This document shows, piece by piece, positions 38,364-51,578 of a stretch of 64,000 nt of DNA. The notes beneath the pieces are model-generated. The model saw only the letters and a program-made list of their open reading frames with translations, had not been told where the DNA came from and ran no database searches. Within the stretch, counting starts at the first letter, position 1, and the number at the start of each line of letters is the position of its first letter. Both the position numbers and the translations under genes were made by a program. This stretch comes from Leucocoprinus leucothites (lineage: Eukaryota; Basidiomycota; Agaricomycetes; Agaricales; Agaricaceae), in contig JAACJO010000004.1 in the NCBI GenBank assembly GCA_013368445.1, positions 2,542,001 through 2,606,000 of the forward strand, given 5' to 3'.

Positions 38364-41300
38364 TCACCACCCCGCAACATGATACTCAAACAACCAACTC
38401 CTCGTCCTCGCCAAATACCTCCTCCTACTCTCCCTCGTCCTCTCCTTCTGCTCATCCTCCGGCTCAGACCTCAACCCCTTCGGCGTCAACTTCACCACAT
38501 TCGGTATCTCCCACCCCTTCACCTGCACATCCCCACTACTCGCACTCCTCTTCAACCCCCTCGGATGTGCTTGACTAACTTGTCGCTCCCAAAGAAGATT
38601 CCTCCTCAAACTCTCAGGAATCTCCACCGCCAACATCTTTCGCCTCGTCGTACGTGGAGTCGTGGGTGGATTCGGGGGTGGTAAATTGTAGGGGTAATAT
38701 AATCTCGGCGGGGGTATCGATATCGGCTCAACGGGTTGACCTCCGTCAACCCCGACTTGGGCTTGTTGTTCCGCTTGTTGGTATCCTTGTTGTTGTAGAT
38801 CGGCTACCTGAGCCGTCGCCGACTTTCTCAACTTTTTCGCCTCCAACAACGCCTTCAACTTTTCCTGCGCAACACTCTTTGACAAATCCAACCGATTGTC
38901 CTCATCCTCTCCATCTTCATCACTCGTATCCTCCATAACCGTCTCGGGAGGCGGAGCTTTTGGCTTATACCTCCCCTTACTCGCCACACCAACACCAACA
39001 ACACTACCACTCCCATTCACACTCACACCAACACCGCCCCCGCTCACCTTCACACCAACATCGCTCACGCCGGTAACAGGCCCGCCAGTAGTCACCTGCT
39101 TCGTCCCATTCACACTCCCAACGCGAAGCTCCGACATCACAGCCGTCGCCACAGGCGTTTTCGCAGCCCCACCACCCATAACAGCTGGATTCTTCAACGC
39201 AGCTAACCGTTTCGGAAGTTGATACGTCCGACTCGCAGTTCGACTGTGTTGGCCTTGTTGAGCGCCCTTCGATTCAGTAGTGGACGCCTCCTGAAGTCGA
39301 GACTGACGCTGCGGTACCGGTTGTGGTTGCGGTTGAAGTGAAGGTTGAACAGCGGAAGCGGGAGCAGGAATGGGAGGAGGAGCGGGAGCGAGAGGAGGAG
39401 CATGAGCCTGAGGAAGTCGCACTGGATCAACAACCACAGGCACCCTCGACTCTCCTACCTGCACCGGAGGAACACGACCACCCCCAAGCTGCTGATACTG
39501 AGGCCCCTGCTGCGGTACAACCCCAGCACCTCCAGTACCCCCACCATCACTAGCACCATGCCTCAAAGGCGTAAACGGCCTCAACGGCTGAATCATCCCA
39601 GAACTAAACCCCCTCCTATACGGATGATCCACGGGCAACCCCCTCGGATCCGGATTCAACAACTGACTCAACAGTCCCACACTCCTCGTCCTCGCTATCT
39701 CCGCCAAATCTTGAAAACTTGATTTGGGGAGTTTAACAAAGAGGTCTTCTTTCCATTTGTTGTCTTCCGGTGCTGCTGGCGCTGCGCCTGCGGTGGTGGC
39801 TGCGTTTGCGGTTGTGGTTGCTGCTGCTCGTTGTTGTTGGTGATGTTCAGCAGCAAGAAGCATACGTTGTTGATGTTGCAGTTGCGCGCGGGTGAGAGCT
39901 TGTTTGTGGGTATGATGACCAGTACGATTGCCGCCAGGATTATGGGAATGATTCCGCGTGAGAGGAGGGGGTCGTTGAACCTGAGGAGGCGCTACTTGAG
40001 CCTGAGCCTGCGCTTGAGCCTGTGCAAGTTGTTGTTGCTGTCGCTGCTGCTGTTGCTGTTGAAGCTGCACCTGCATCTGTGCCTGCTCCTGCTGTTTCCT
40101 CTGCTGCTCAGCACCAACATGGCTCTTCCCTTTCCCATTCACCTGTGCATCGCCAGCACCAGCACCAGCACCAGCACCGTTATTACTCTCAGTCCCAGTC
40201 CACGACTCTGTCTCCGTCTCAAAATCTTCATCCTCATCATCCTCATACTCATCCGAGCTCGTCACCACAATCCTTCGACTCGTCGTATTATTCGGAAGCA
40301 ACGGGTCCGCCAATGTCGCTTCCACGCGTGGAGGTACGGCTAATGATGCTGATGACGATGAAGAAGCTGAGGGTTTCTTGGTTGCATTCGGACTTTTCGG
40401 TTTTGCGTTGGTACCAGTTGCGGGAGTCACCTTTGCTTTCCCTGTACTCTCCACCACAACCTCCTTCTCCTTCTCCTTTCCTTTACTCTCCCGCAACGAC
40501 TCCATCACCTCCGGACTCTTCACCACCACCTCCCCCTTCCCATTCCTCACAACCACAACTAGCGATCCACTCCCCGTACTCTTCGTACTCTTCGTTCCCT
40601 CCTCCGACCCCGACCCAATATTAAACATCATCGTACTAACAACCGCACGCTTCACCCCTTCCGCACTCTCTTTCACCAGCTGCTGATAATGATGATGCGC
40701 CTGATGAGCATGAATAGAAGTCGTACTCTGCTTCCTTGAAAGTGCAGTTGGTCTTCTCCCTCCTCCTGCTCCTCCTCCACCGACGATGCGATTTCGGGCT
40801 GTTGCTTGTCGACTATTACCACTAATGTGCGTAGACCTGCCATTTGCATGGTGGTGCTGGGTATTCGCATTCGCATTGAGAGCGTTATGCGCGGTATAAG
40901 CAGCAGTAGCAGCATTCGTCGAATTCGCCCTCGTCATCACCAAAGCCGCAGGTGCAGGGGCAGGCACACCAACACCAGCCCCAACCAACACAGTACTACT
41001 CCCCTCTCTCGAAGCCGACATCCTCGTCCGACTCTTACTCTTACTCTTACCCTTCCTCCCACCCACCACCATTGCCGTTCGACTCCGATGTGTAGCAGCA
41101 CCCATTCCTGTCCCACTCAACCCACTACTACTATTCGCTCTCCTATGCGGAGGAGGTGAACTCGTTTGGGTGACAGGGGAAGGAGGGAGTTGTTGAGGGG
41201 AAGAATGAATCATAACAGGTGGGTCAGGAGTCAAAATCAAAGAAGACACAGTTGGAGGTGCCGTCATCAACGCCGACTGAACCCGCTCTTCTTCGGGAGT

Positions 41301-43124
41301 ACCAAGCGTACCGGTACCGGTATCACCACTAAGACCATTTTCGCTGCCTTTTGTCGGTGACAAATCGGTTACTTGGCTCCCCGCAGTTGTTCCTACCACC
41401 GACAAGCTGACGTCAACCGAACCCGAACCTGAACCTCCAGACGCCAACGAAGGGCGCTTATCAGAAAGAAGGGGTAAGGCCTGGGCCTTTGTTTTACTAC
41501 ATCCCAAATCCGTCGTCGTAGTCGTTGTCGCGGTCGTAGAGGTGCACGTGGTAGTAACCGTAATAGCAGAAGACGATCTCGAGGGGTGACTAATGGTGGT
41601 TGTGGAATCAGAAGCGGAGGATATGGAATGCGATTGTTGAAGTCGGTTCGACGAGCCGTTCATTAATGTGACTCCAGTTGAATCATGCACAAGAGAGTGA
41701 TGGCGGCATTCCGATGATAACTCGGTCGGGTCGGGTGCGGGTGCCGGGGCCGGTATTGATGATGGCGCTGATATCGATCCTAATAAAAGAAAACACATAA
41801 ACAAAAGTCAGTAAAATGCGGGGGGCGGCGTAAGACGTATACGTAAGAATACTTGCCTTGAGATGGTGAGCTGGCGGGTTCAATATTGCTAGTTCGGGCA
41901 GCCTGAGCCTCCTCCTTCCCTTCAGGCTCATGAATAGCTAACCGCAACCTCGAGTTCTCCTGCGCACCAGTCTTCGTCCTTGCTAGAGCTTCCCGTCCCG
42001 GAACACGCAACAAGGACGGCGTAGGATCCAAACTCGCTTCACTACCATTCTGTTTCACATGCGAAGCAACGGGCTGTTGAGTAACAGGTGTCGCGGGAGG
42101 TGTTGGGTGGGGTGTCAGATTCGGCGTCGGATTGACAACGACGAGACGTGGTGGAGGGGGTAAACATGCAGAAGTAGTGGTATCCTTATCCTGGGGTAGT
42201 ACTGACGAGTGATTCGTCGTGATAATCGGAGGCATCGTAATCGTAGAGTGGTCAATCGCATTTTTTGATGACGATGATGACGATAAGACCGGAGCAAGCG
42301 AACAGTCAGATTCGACATGCTCAGCCTCGGGCGTCGGCAAAGATGTATTACTAGGCACCTCCCCCACCTCCCTATCCTTCATAGCAGTCAACGTCATCGC
42401 CGGGGTTCTCGCAGTCAAATGTGAGAGCGGGCTGGATAAAGGCAATGATATCGAGGGTAAAAGGCGCGGGTCACCCGACTGTGGTGTTGGAGAGAATACA
42501 AGATTGCACAGGGTCGAGGGAGTAATGGGAACAGGGGCTGATAATGAGGGCAGTGTCGCTGTAGGCAGTAATTCGCAAAGGACCTGGCCCACGCTTACAA
42601 CGTGAGTGGATGATGCCCGCCTATGGCTATTTCTCCGGCGGGAGGAGAGGGATGATGGTGTGGGAGATAACGAGAGCGGGGAAGAGTGCACTGGATGATT
42701 TAGGCCTAAGGATTATTAGCATTGAAGAGTACATTAAATACGGCTTACCGTGCGCGGACGAGGCGTCAGTGCTGGTGATGGGCGGCAGTTGTGGGATCTC
42801 CTCTGGTGTGGGTGGGCGGTATGTCTTTTCGTTGACAATAACCACCTCTCCCGATAGAGGATCATCAAGCACAAACCCTGTTCCGGTCAAAGCCTTGTGC
42901 CAGAGCCGCCAAGAGATATTCTCAAGTCTCCGGCCGTCCTTGAGCGACTCTTTGCATTTTGAAAACACTATATCCCAGAAATTGAGTATCACAGAGGCAG
43001 AACACGGTAGAGGGCTGGGCAACTGACAGGTCCAGAGCAAGGGTAAAGCGTCCTCGCCTTCAAGCTGCCTAACAACATCTGCAGCAACTGTAAGCACCGG
43101 TCTGGGCAACTGCGACTGATGCAT
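38364..43124 (-). CDS. Large DUF1752 (areA GATA-like domain) protein, 1546 aa, polyglutamine-containing
   Basis: Three exons on the minus strand, 43124-42749, 42705-41857 and 41779-38364, join in phase 1 and give 1546 aa. Residues about 46-79 contain NFWDIVFSKCKESLKDGRRL and the following ENISWRLWHKAL, the DUF1752 motif found in areA-type nitrogen regulators and related fungal proteins that lack the GATA finger. The rest is largely disordered: Ser/Thr/Pro-rich segments, glutamine and QA-repeat runs near the middle, and basic patches. A conserved-looking block SFQDLAEIARTRSVGLLSQL follows the Gln-rich region, and the C-terminus ends RSWLFEYHVAGW. No GATA zinc finger is present. The second intron (41856-41780) uses a GC donor (CAAG|gcaagt); no nearby GT keeps phase. 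Probably a nuclear or cytosolic regulator; its targets are unknown. Confidence 0.85.
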
Positions 43125-44754
43125 TTCCTAGGTCCTACAAGCACAGAGTAAGTAACCCCGACATGAGGGAAGAGATGAGAGAGAGGAACACATGCGAAGA
43201 GGTGGGAAATAGGCCGTACAGAGACGGGGATCGGCCCGGGCAGAAAGGACCTTGGAGGAGGACGAGCAAGTCCACTCGTCGGTTGTGGAGGACGAGGAGA
43301 GAAAAACAAAATTACGCAGTCACTCAGTTCACGTCGCTCTTGGGCCTAATCCCCCCGCGGAAAATAAAATATATCAACACAATGCCCCAGTTGCCCCGCT
43401 GGCCCGCGTGATCACGGCCCGACCCCGGCCAATCACCTGGATCCAACACGTTTACCATTAGGTAAGCCATACTATGGTCACTTGACCCTCCTCGTGACAC
43501 CGTGACATTACCATCCTCAGCGAGCCCTTGCTTTGTGCCCGCAGCTCTCTGCCCAAGGCAGTCGCTTCAACCAGTTCAAAACGGGTCACATCTCCGTGTT
43601 CATCGACATCGATGGATATCTCTCTGTCATTTCTATAATATCTTTCCTCGATTCGAGCGTGCGTGCGTGGGCCTCCATAAGACCACCACACCACCCCCAT
43701 CTGTGCCATCCCCTCCCAGAGGCTCTACGTAGTTTGACAGGCGCCAGACAGGGGATCGATCACACAATTCAATTATTTATAAAAAAAACTTGTGTGTGGC
43801 ATTTGACGCTAATTTGCGGGCAAGGGCCTGTGTGAGTGTGTGGGTTCCCCAGAGCCGAAATCCGGGGAAAAGGTTAAACTTGAAACGCACATTGCCGAAC
43901 TCTATTTCTTGCCACTGACGTTCCCCCTCCTCTCCGCTATGTACGGTGACGAAGAAAAACTTGGTAGACGGCACACCTCGGCCTAAACACCCTCATAGCA
44001 CTCTTCGCCTCCTGCCTGCCACCACCAATGTTCACCTGACCTTCGGCTGCAATGTCTCCCCCAAATATTCCAAAAGTAGATCTCACAATTCCACCCGCAC
44101 GCGCGTGACAATGAATTCCGAACCTTGCCCCTTCCAGTCTCCCTGTCACCTATGCACAACCTCGCCTTACTCTTTTTTTATAGTATAGTCTAAACCCGGA
44201 ACTTCACGCGAATGAGGTCAACAACCTCGCCGCTCATCCGTCATCGGCACATCAGGGAATCAGGGGCGTCATCACTGACGCTGTCAATGGAAAACTGATC
44301 CCGGGGCAAAATACCCTCCACTTCAAAAGTGGTCTGCTGATGATACCCGTTGACGCCTCACACGTATGCAGTTATATATTGCATATGCAGCGTTGCTGTT
44401 CACCTGACCTGTCCGTGTTACTCACCTCACACAGCTTGTGGTCACTCGGAACATGTAGTCAATGGCAACACCTGTTTCATGTCCGAACGAATAGTTATGA
44501 TACGATTTTGAAAAGATTATAATTAACTCTCAACTATCAACCCGCTTGCCACGCTTGCTGTACACTTTACCGTAAGTGATGAGTCCACTTTTCTTCCAGT
44601 TACCGACTCGGAGAAAACGGAGGCTAAACTACTCCAGGACTAAGCTAATTAAGCAAATTCTTCTCTTCTTCGGCCAAGGCGCCAAGCGATATGAAATGAT
44701 GAATGACTGGCGATATGCACTTCCATGTAAGTGAGATGTAGCTGCACTGCACAC
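43125..44754. other. Upstream region of the DUF1752 gene, no supported gene
   Basis: Frames up to about 100 codons on both strands have no recognisable content. A long 5' leader for the minus-strand gene is likely. No tRNA-like folds were found. Confidence 0.45.
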
Positions 44755-45129
44755 TGATAAACACCTCGCTCTCACCGGAGATTCGGTCACGCTTGACTCC
44801 AACACTATCATACTAATAAGTAACCAACAAACGCTCGACATCTTCGGCTAACGCCTAACCGTGATCCACATCTCGGTCTATCAACTCCATAAATCATCAA
44901 GTATGTGCAATTTATCATCTCCATACTAACCACTCATCCCCATCATGTCCAAACACGCACTAAGTAGCACAGATGATCATCAAACTAGGAAAGTATGTAC
45001 TTAAGCCAAGTGGACGTACACTAGGATCCACTCAAAGCCGAAGCGAAAGTATAAGTGACCATGGAGAACCATAAACAGCGCGGAATCAGAAAACTCAGAA
45101 TGTCGTACTGTATGTACGTTATCCAGTGA

Positions 45130-47030
45130 TTCCAGTGGATTTCAGTTCACCACTGGCGCATCCTTTCTCTCTCATATTTGAAGTCACAGTAACTAACCAA
45201 CCAACATCCTACGCGCCTTTCAAACACACAACCCAAAAATAAAAACAAATTAAACACATATCACAAATGACAATCCCACCAATAGCCGCCGGAGGAATCA
45301 ATAATTAAACATAAGTAGTCATCTCACCTCATGTTTTCTTCCGTATACTCGTAACATATCAATCACATCACTCAAGGCTCAAACCCTCGGCTTCAGGCCT
45401 CGGGTTACTAGACCAAGATCATGTAACCACAAATAAGTATTTCGCATCACATCACTCATGGCATTTAGCCCCCGCGCACGGCGCTCAGACTAGCATGCTC
45501 GGAACGTCAACGTCTGCGGGTCAGACTCTCCAGTCCAACTCTAGTCGCATAAAGAAAGATCTCCCGCCGACATCCAACATTCAACTTCAAAAATCTTAAG
45601 GTCATCGCCCTAACCTCCTAACTCCCGGATTCTCATCGTCCATCACCGAGCCAAAACCTCCACACAATCCTTCAAAACATCAAAGTCTCGCACTAGAACC
45701 GACAATCTCATCTCACGTATATCACATACTGACTGCCAGAAAACGACACAGGAACTCCAAAAGTCCGACCCGATGAACCTGGATCGAGTGTAGTGTATAA
45801 TATATGACGGTTATTCTGATGCGGGGAAGCAGGGAGGAAGGGGAAGGGTTTACTTCTAACCCCGCATATATTAACGTTATAGTTTACTATCGGAGTCGTA
45901 GGGCAGTGTACCAGAATCATTAAACCCGCCAGCTCCCTCTCTTGAGTCTTCAGTCTCCGACAGTGCACCATATCCGGTTTGCTCAACCGTCGCTGTGCAA
46001 CTACCAAGACTCCTAAGCGCTCCCGGATATCACAATTACAGTGATACCAACACTACATTTACATTCCATGCCTCGGTGATCTCGGAGAATTAGCTATCTC
46101 ATCAAGAACTTCCGTCAATTTCACGTGGCCTTAACCTCCTCGGCCTAAACTACATAGACTTCCCCCACATTCAGCATTATAAACCCCACGTACACTGTAA
46201 TATGGGTCGCGTGCCAATTAATTCATGCTGCTTACCATGTTGTGGATGTCTGGACCTTGATCGCCCCCAAAGAAAGCAGTAAGTCCGCGGTCATGGAGTT
46301 GTATAGAGTCTAGACCTCCGACGAACATCATGTCAGTGTGGTTGGTACATATGTCAACTTGTCAATGTCGAACAAGATTAGATCAGTGGTTCGCGTGGTC
46401 AAAGGATGATGTTCTCAAAGATCGGTATCAGAAAACGCGAAAAAGGGAATTTTGATTACTGGTATTTACATTATGTTCAAGCGCCTCGATAAATGGTATT
46501 TCCTGTGGCAAGTTATTAAATTTTGGACGGTCATACTTTATGACATTATCGAACCGTCAAAATAAATGGTGAACTGGCTTTTAGGTGTCGAGCGCCTAGG
46601 TCAATTTCAATCATACAATCAGTCGAGGTATTCCGAAGTTGATCATCCACAGGTACGGTTCAAACTCATGATGGGTAGTACCTTATACTGTGATCGACCC
46701 ACTCGTGGCCCTCAAGATGGTATTATACCGGCGTGACAAGTTCCCGTTTTGATAGTTCTACTACAAACCCCAAAACTGGCAGAAACCCCCATCCGAATCT
46801 CTTCGGACATTCTCATCAAAATCTTTTTATTGATCCGAACTTCTTTCTGAGGCGTTTGAACGCGCCACCAGCCGCTCAAAAACATACAATATTCCGAGTC
46901 TACTGCTAATTGGCTAACCCAAGCCTCGTGGTTTGTGTCATAGTTGTGCCGCAGCTTTGCATAAAGGGCCGTCGGCGTGGATGACCCCTTGCCGTTTGGT
47001 CCTGGGACTTGTTAACCCCACAAATACTAG
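45130..47030. other. 1.9-kb segment present in duplication unit 1 only
   Basis: Non-coding by inspection; the longest frame is 99 codons (45708-46007, -). I see no terminal inverted repeats or target duplication, so it could equally be a deletion from unit 2. Confidence 0.4.
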
Positions 47031-48597
47031 TCTGCATGAAATAGATCCACCTTGGCAGTTGTAGCACTGTTCCTGGATTTGCTGTGGGAACTTTGCTCTC
47101 TGAAAGTCCATGAGGGGTCACGAAGGAAGAAAGAAACAACGAGATGAGTAGTTACCATGATCATATGGCATAAGCGGTCTATGCGAAAAGAATACACATA
47201 TTGAGGACAGGAGATAAAGGGCAGATGGGTGGGTTAATTAGTCGGGTCGCAAGCTGCCTCACCACTGTTTATCATACTGCTAATAGACGATTTAGCCTAC
47301 AGTCTCCCCACCTAGTTTGACTCTTGTAAGGTACCGAAATCTCCGGTATAGCATGATACTCTAAGTGGTTGCTTGTGAAGCCTCGCAAGATGGGTCTCAG
47401 CCGGATCAAGTACATGTCGTGCAACGATACAAATCGATCATAAGTTCAATAGCAGTATAGGGTATCATGCGGCAGCTAGGCTCAGTCGATAGTACCTGAT
47501 TAATTCATTACTCGGATGTTTTGGTCTGCTAACATCGTAGGACCTCCGCGATGGTGAAAGAACAAAATAGCTACTAATTTGTGATAACACATTGATTTCT
47601 GGTGGCTGGCGCTATCAACGAAAAGTCAGTATGGATTACCTTAAAAGAAGCCGAAAAAAGGAATTTTCTTCTGTCGTCCGAGCTGATACCGTTAAGCGGG
47701 GCACAAGGCACAAGCCATGGCGAGCTCTTCATAGCTGGATGATACGGGTGGCGCTGGTTTGTTGAGGTTTCCGTACAGCGATAGAAAAGCGTTTCACCTT
47801 TCAGGACTTCTGTATGACATTGAGTGTGCGCTAGCTTGGGTAAACAAGGCCGGGAGAACTAAGATCAGCTGCTGTTGGTGGAATATTGAAGCCGTGAGAC
47901 ATTTTGGAGGCCAGATCAACATGGCACATGCTCACTAGATAAGATCAGCTCATCCCAGATAATCCCGCAACTCACCATCCCAGGACTGCTGAGACCAGAC
48001 GAACCCCTCCCAGAACTTCGCTGAGAACGAACACTCTGATGGATTCCGAACTTGAGCAGAACGAGCTTTGCTAACATGTATCTTCGTGCAATTCCGACTT
48101 CTTCTATGTCTTTTGAGCCCAAGAGCTTCGGAATTAAAGTATCTACTGCTGGAGCGATACTTAAAAACGCGCTTCAAAAGAGTAGGATATCGACCGTAGC
48201 GAACACCACCATCATTGTCAGCGGCACTGACAATACACACGATTTCAGAACTAGCTGCCCAACGCCTGATTGGCACCCCCGCGATTCCTTATGCTTGAAA
48301 CCTGATGAAAACCACCCTCGGGAACTGGGGACACCGTTTGTCCTATGATCAGCTTTCTTGGCACTTACCATAGTCTGAGAAACAATCGAAGGTGACTGGC
48401 ACCAAATCGCGGTCCTCAGAACTCACATCTTGATTCTGCTATGGTCGTTTCCAGCTTGGCATGATCCATGTTTTCTTCGTCCATTATGAATGCATCGGGA
48501 TATCTTCGTTTCCAAGACGGACGTGTTCGGGAAAACCAATTTGGTTATCGAGAAACAGTCACTCGATCCCAACACCAAAGTAATACACCGTGAACGG

Positions 48598-48605
48598 TAT
48601 ATAAG
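48598..48605 (+). promoter_or_regulatory. TATA box of secreted-protein gene 1
   Basis: TATATAAG, 107 bp upstream of the ATG. The same octamer sits 105 bp upstream of the paralog, within a conserved stretch ccctcaagtcgt. Confidence 0.65.
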
Positions 48606-48704
48606 GGTTTCCCTCAAGTCGTACAAACCTCAAGCTTCGAGTTCTCCTTCACTTTCAGCTAGTCTGAGCTACAGCATCTCATACTCTCCAGTACGCACAC
48701 CAAC

Positions 48705-49616
48705 ATGCGTTTCTCTACCCTTCAATCTGGTTTTGTTTTCCTCTCCCTCCTCCTCAGTCTCACCACTGCTCTCCCTGAGCCTTCTGTTGATCTAAGGGCT
48801 GTCAACAATGTCAGCAACACCACAGACAACGTTGAAGTGCTCCCTGATGGTTATGTTCCTCCCGGGTACAAGCCCACAGTTAATATCCGAGACGAAGGCA
48901 CCCCAGAGGCTCTCGATAATAAGCAGCCCGATGGGCTGGTGTCTCGGGACAGCGACCGCCAACTCATTCACAATCCGGAAAATAAGCCAGCAGTCCCCAT
49001 GGCGGACGAAACGAAAAACAATACTCTCCAGCCGAGAGGTCGCGTTAAAGCGGCTGAAGTAGTCATCAAAGGTATCTTGGATATTGTCCAAGAAATCCTA
49101 CACGGAATTAAATCCGATAAGAAGGTATATCTTTAGTCAACCAGCCTCAGGGAGAAATCTCATGGAGTTATTTTCTACTACAATAGGGGCGGGAAGAGTT
49201 CACCAAATCCACCGTCAGTAACGGCCTTGAGCGATACCCCGAGTTCAATTGGGTCGTCGTTCATCCCCAACACGAGATCGATTTCGATGGTGTTAAAAAC
49301 GAGGATTGGGGACACCAGCATCACGAATATGATATCAAGATCGGCGGAACTATTGGGTATGCATGACTTATCTTCCCTTCAACTTCAAACTGATGACTAT
49401 ATTATGTCTGCCTAGATACGAGATCTACTGGTTCAGGAGTGGAAAATTCAAGAGGTTTGGGGATGGAGGGTTTATCAATGCAAGTCTCTTTCTCTCTTTG
49501 GCGCTAAAAATCAAGTGCTAATCAGAATTTGCCTTTGAACAAAGTGGTCTTACGGAGGAACTTACACGAATATAGAGGATGGAGGTGCAACCATCACGTT
49601 TGTTGCTCCGGCCTAG
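48705..49616 (+). CDS. Small secreted protein, paralog 1 (C-terminal HPQHE...GDGGFIN domain)
   Basis: Four exons (48705-49124, 49187-49356, 49416-49479, 49545-49616) encode 241 aa. A signal peptide MRFSTLQSGFVFLSLLLS ends near ALPEP. A variable, sequon-containing linker follows, then a compact C-terminal domain: FNWVVVHPQHEIDFDGV, DWGHQHHEYDIKIGGTIG, YEIYWFRSGKF, RFGDGGFINW, ending GGATITFVAPA. The His-rich first half and GDGGxxNW block resemble an uncharacterised domain of fungal small secreted proteins; I cannot name its function. The third intron has a GC donor (gcaagt at 49480), whereas the paralog has gtcagt at the same site. The TATA box and leader are conserved with the paralog 2.9 kb downstream. 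Confidence 0.85.
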
Positions 49617-51473
49617 GACTATCGTTTAATTCTGTAGACACTTGTTCCGTGACTGTACAGTGGTAGGGAATCCTCAGTTATGTTTTAAGCTGCCACGTCT
49701 TTGACTTTTCGCCACAACGTTTGAGTACATGTTGATAAAGACCTCGTTCTCACTGGATCGGATTAGCCCATACCCTACTCCAACAACGATACCACTGAAT
49801 CATATCAACAAGTAAGCAGTAAACGCTTAACTATTCGACATTCAACGTGCTCAACCAATGCCTAACGTTAACCTTGATCCACATCTCGTTTTATGAACTC
49901 CATAAGTTGCGAACTCCAATTTATCATCCCCATACTAATAACTCACCTCTGCCATGTTCAAACACGCGCTAAGTAGCATAGATGATCATCAAACCAGGGA
50001 ATAAGTACTGACGTACAGTAACATCCGACTCGGATGATACGCTCAAAAGCGGAGCGAAGGGCTCAAACATGCAAGTGAGTATGGACAATGTAAAACGGTG
50101 CGGAATTATGAAAATCGGCATGTCGTACCGTTTGTACGTGAGTATGCATAAGTTAGTGGCTGTAGTATTGCTCCCGGATTTTGCTGTGGGAATTTTGCTC
50201 TCTAAAAGCTCATGAAGACCCACGAAGGAAGAGAGAACCATAGGGCGAATGCTCATAACCACCGCATGGAAGATGCATTGCTTGAGCAATATGTACGAGA
50301 AGGACACGCCACTATCAACTCGAGGCAGAGCAGGTGAAGGGTAGCAAATGGCTGGAGTAGTTAGCTAAGCTGCAGGGCGTCTTATCATACTCCTAAGCAG
50401 ACGACCTGGCTATGCTCCTCCACGTACAATGAGAGCCCCTGTTGGGTACCAAAAGGTCCACTATAACATATGATATCCTAAGTGGTTGCCTGTGCAACCT
50501 TGCGAGATGTACCTCATCCAGATCAAGTGCATGCTGTGCAGTGATGCAAGTCGAGTATAAATTAAAGGACTGGAGTCAGAGCATCATGAGACAATGAGGC
50601 GCAGTCCCTTCGAATTACTCGGAGATTCAATATCATCGTACTAGGACCGCCTAGAAGTGAAGAGACTCGGAATCAAATACATAATTTGCACCGCCACGCA
50701 CTGGTTTTGCTGTGGCCGGCATTGTTAACGAAAAGCCAACGTTATCTGCTATCCGAGCTGATCTCGTTCAGTGAGGCGCAAAACGCAAACCATGGCGAGT
50801 TCTTCATACCTGAGGCCTGAATGACACTGACTTGACGAGATTGCCTTTATTTGGTTTTGCTGACAGTCGCAAATAAATCTGTTGAGGGATCTGAACTCGA
50901 GTTTGAAAGCTTGACTTTTGACGAGCTTTGCTAATGCGCACTTCCACGCAATCCCTTCTTCCACTTTCCCTGAGCCCAAGAAGTTCAGAATCACAAGACC
51001 TACTGTATAGCAGGACGTGAAAATTAGAGTTGGATTTTGACTTCAGCGAACACCGCCCCCCATCAGCTACGGAATGAGTCATCGGGACCTGCCACTCACA
51101 CTTGGAAGCACGGTATCTATTGACACTTTCTGTGGCGTCTTAAGCTTTGAGCATGAAAAGAATTGCCCTCAGGATATAGGGAAACCATTTATCCCAACTT
51201 GAAATTCTTCCCATGAACAGCTTTTAGCTTAGCGCCTGGCCCAACTCGAGGAGCCAAGGATGACTGGTATGAAATCACGGCACCCAAAACTCACGTCTTA
51301 ATTCTACTTTGGGCATTTTCTAGCTTGGCATAATCCAACATGCCTTCTTCGACTGAAATTTTGTGACGAATGCTCGTATCTCCTCATTCGATCGTGTTCT
51401 GGCAAACCAACTATCGCCCCCGGCCAAGAAATAACCTCTCGATTCCAACTCCAAAATAATACACCACAGATGG

Positions 51474-51481
51474 TATATAAG
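51474..51481 (+). promoter_or_regulatory. TATA box of secreted-protein gene 2
   Basis: TATATAAG, 105 bp upstream of the ATG, conserved in position with paralog 1. Confidence 0.65.
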
Positions 51482-51578
51482 GATCTCCCTCAAGTCGTCT
51501 GATCCTCAAGCTTCAAGTTCTCCTCTCTCTTTCGACTAGTCTAAGTTACAGCATCTCATACTCTCTACACAGACCACC

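Larger units (their letters stand above)
44755..49736 (+). repeat. Tandem duplication, unit 1 (with a 1.9-kb insertion)
   Basis: Sequence from 44755 (gataaacacctcgctctcac) to 49736 corresponds to unit 2 at 49737-52612. Matching blocks are 44755-45125 with 49737-50145, 47035-48704 with 50155-51578, and the gene itself. Unit 1 carries about 1.9 kb (about 45130-47030) with no counterpart in unit 2; that insert has no recognised gene or clear terminal repeats. Confidence 0.75.

Noticed and set aside
37893..40624. Long plus-strand and alternative-frame ORFs of low complexity across the DUF1752 gene
   Set aside because: They are antisense or shifted readings of Ser/Pro/Gln-rich coding sequence of the minus-strand gene.
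44755..45125. A ghost third copy of the secreted-protein gene before unit 1
   Set aside because: The 44.75-45.1 kb homology to 49.7-50.1 kb is simply the upstream part of unit 1, separated from the rest by the 1.9-kb segment; no exon sequence is present.
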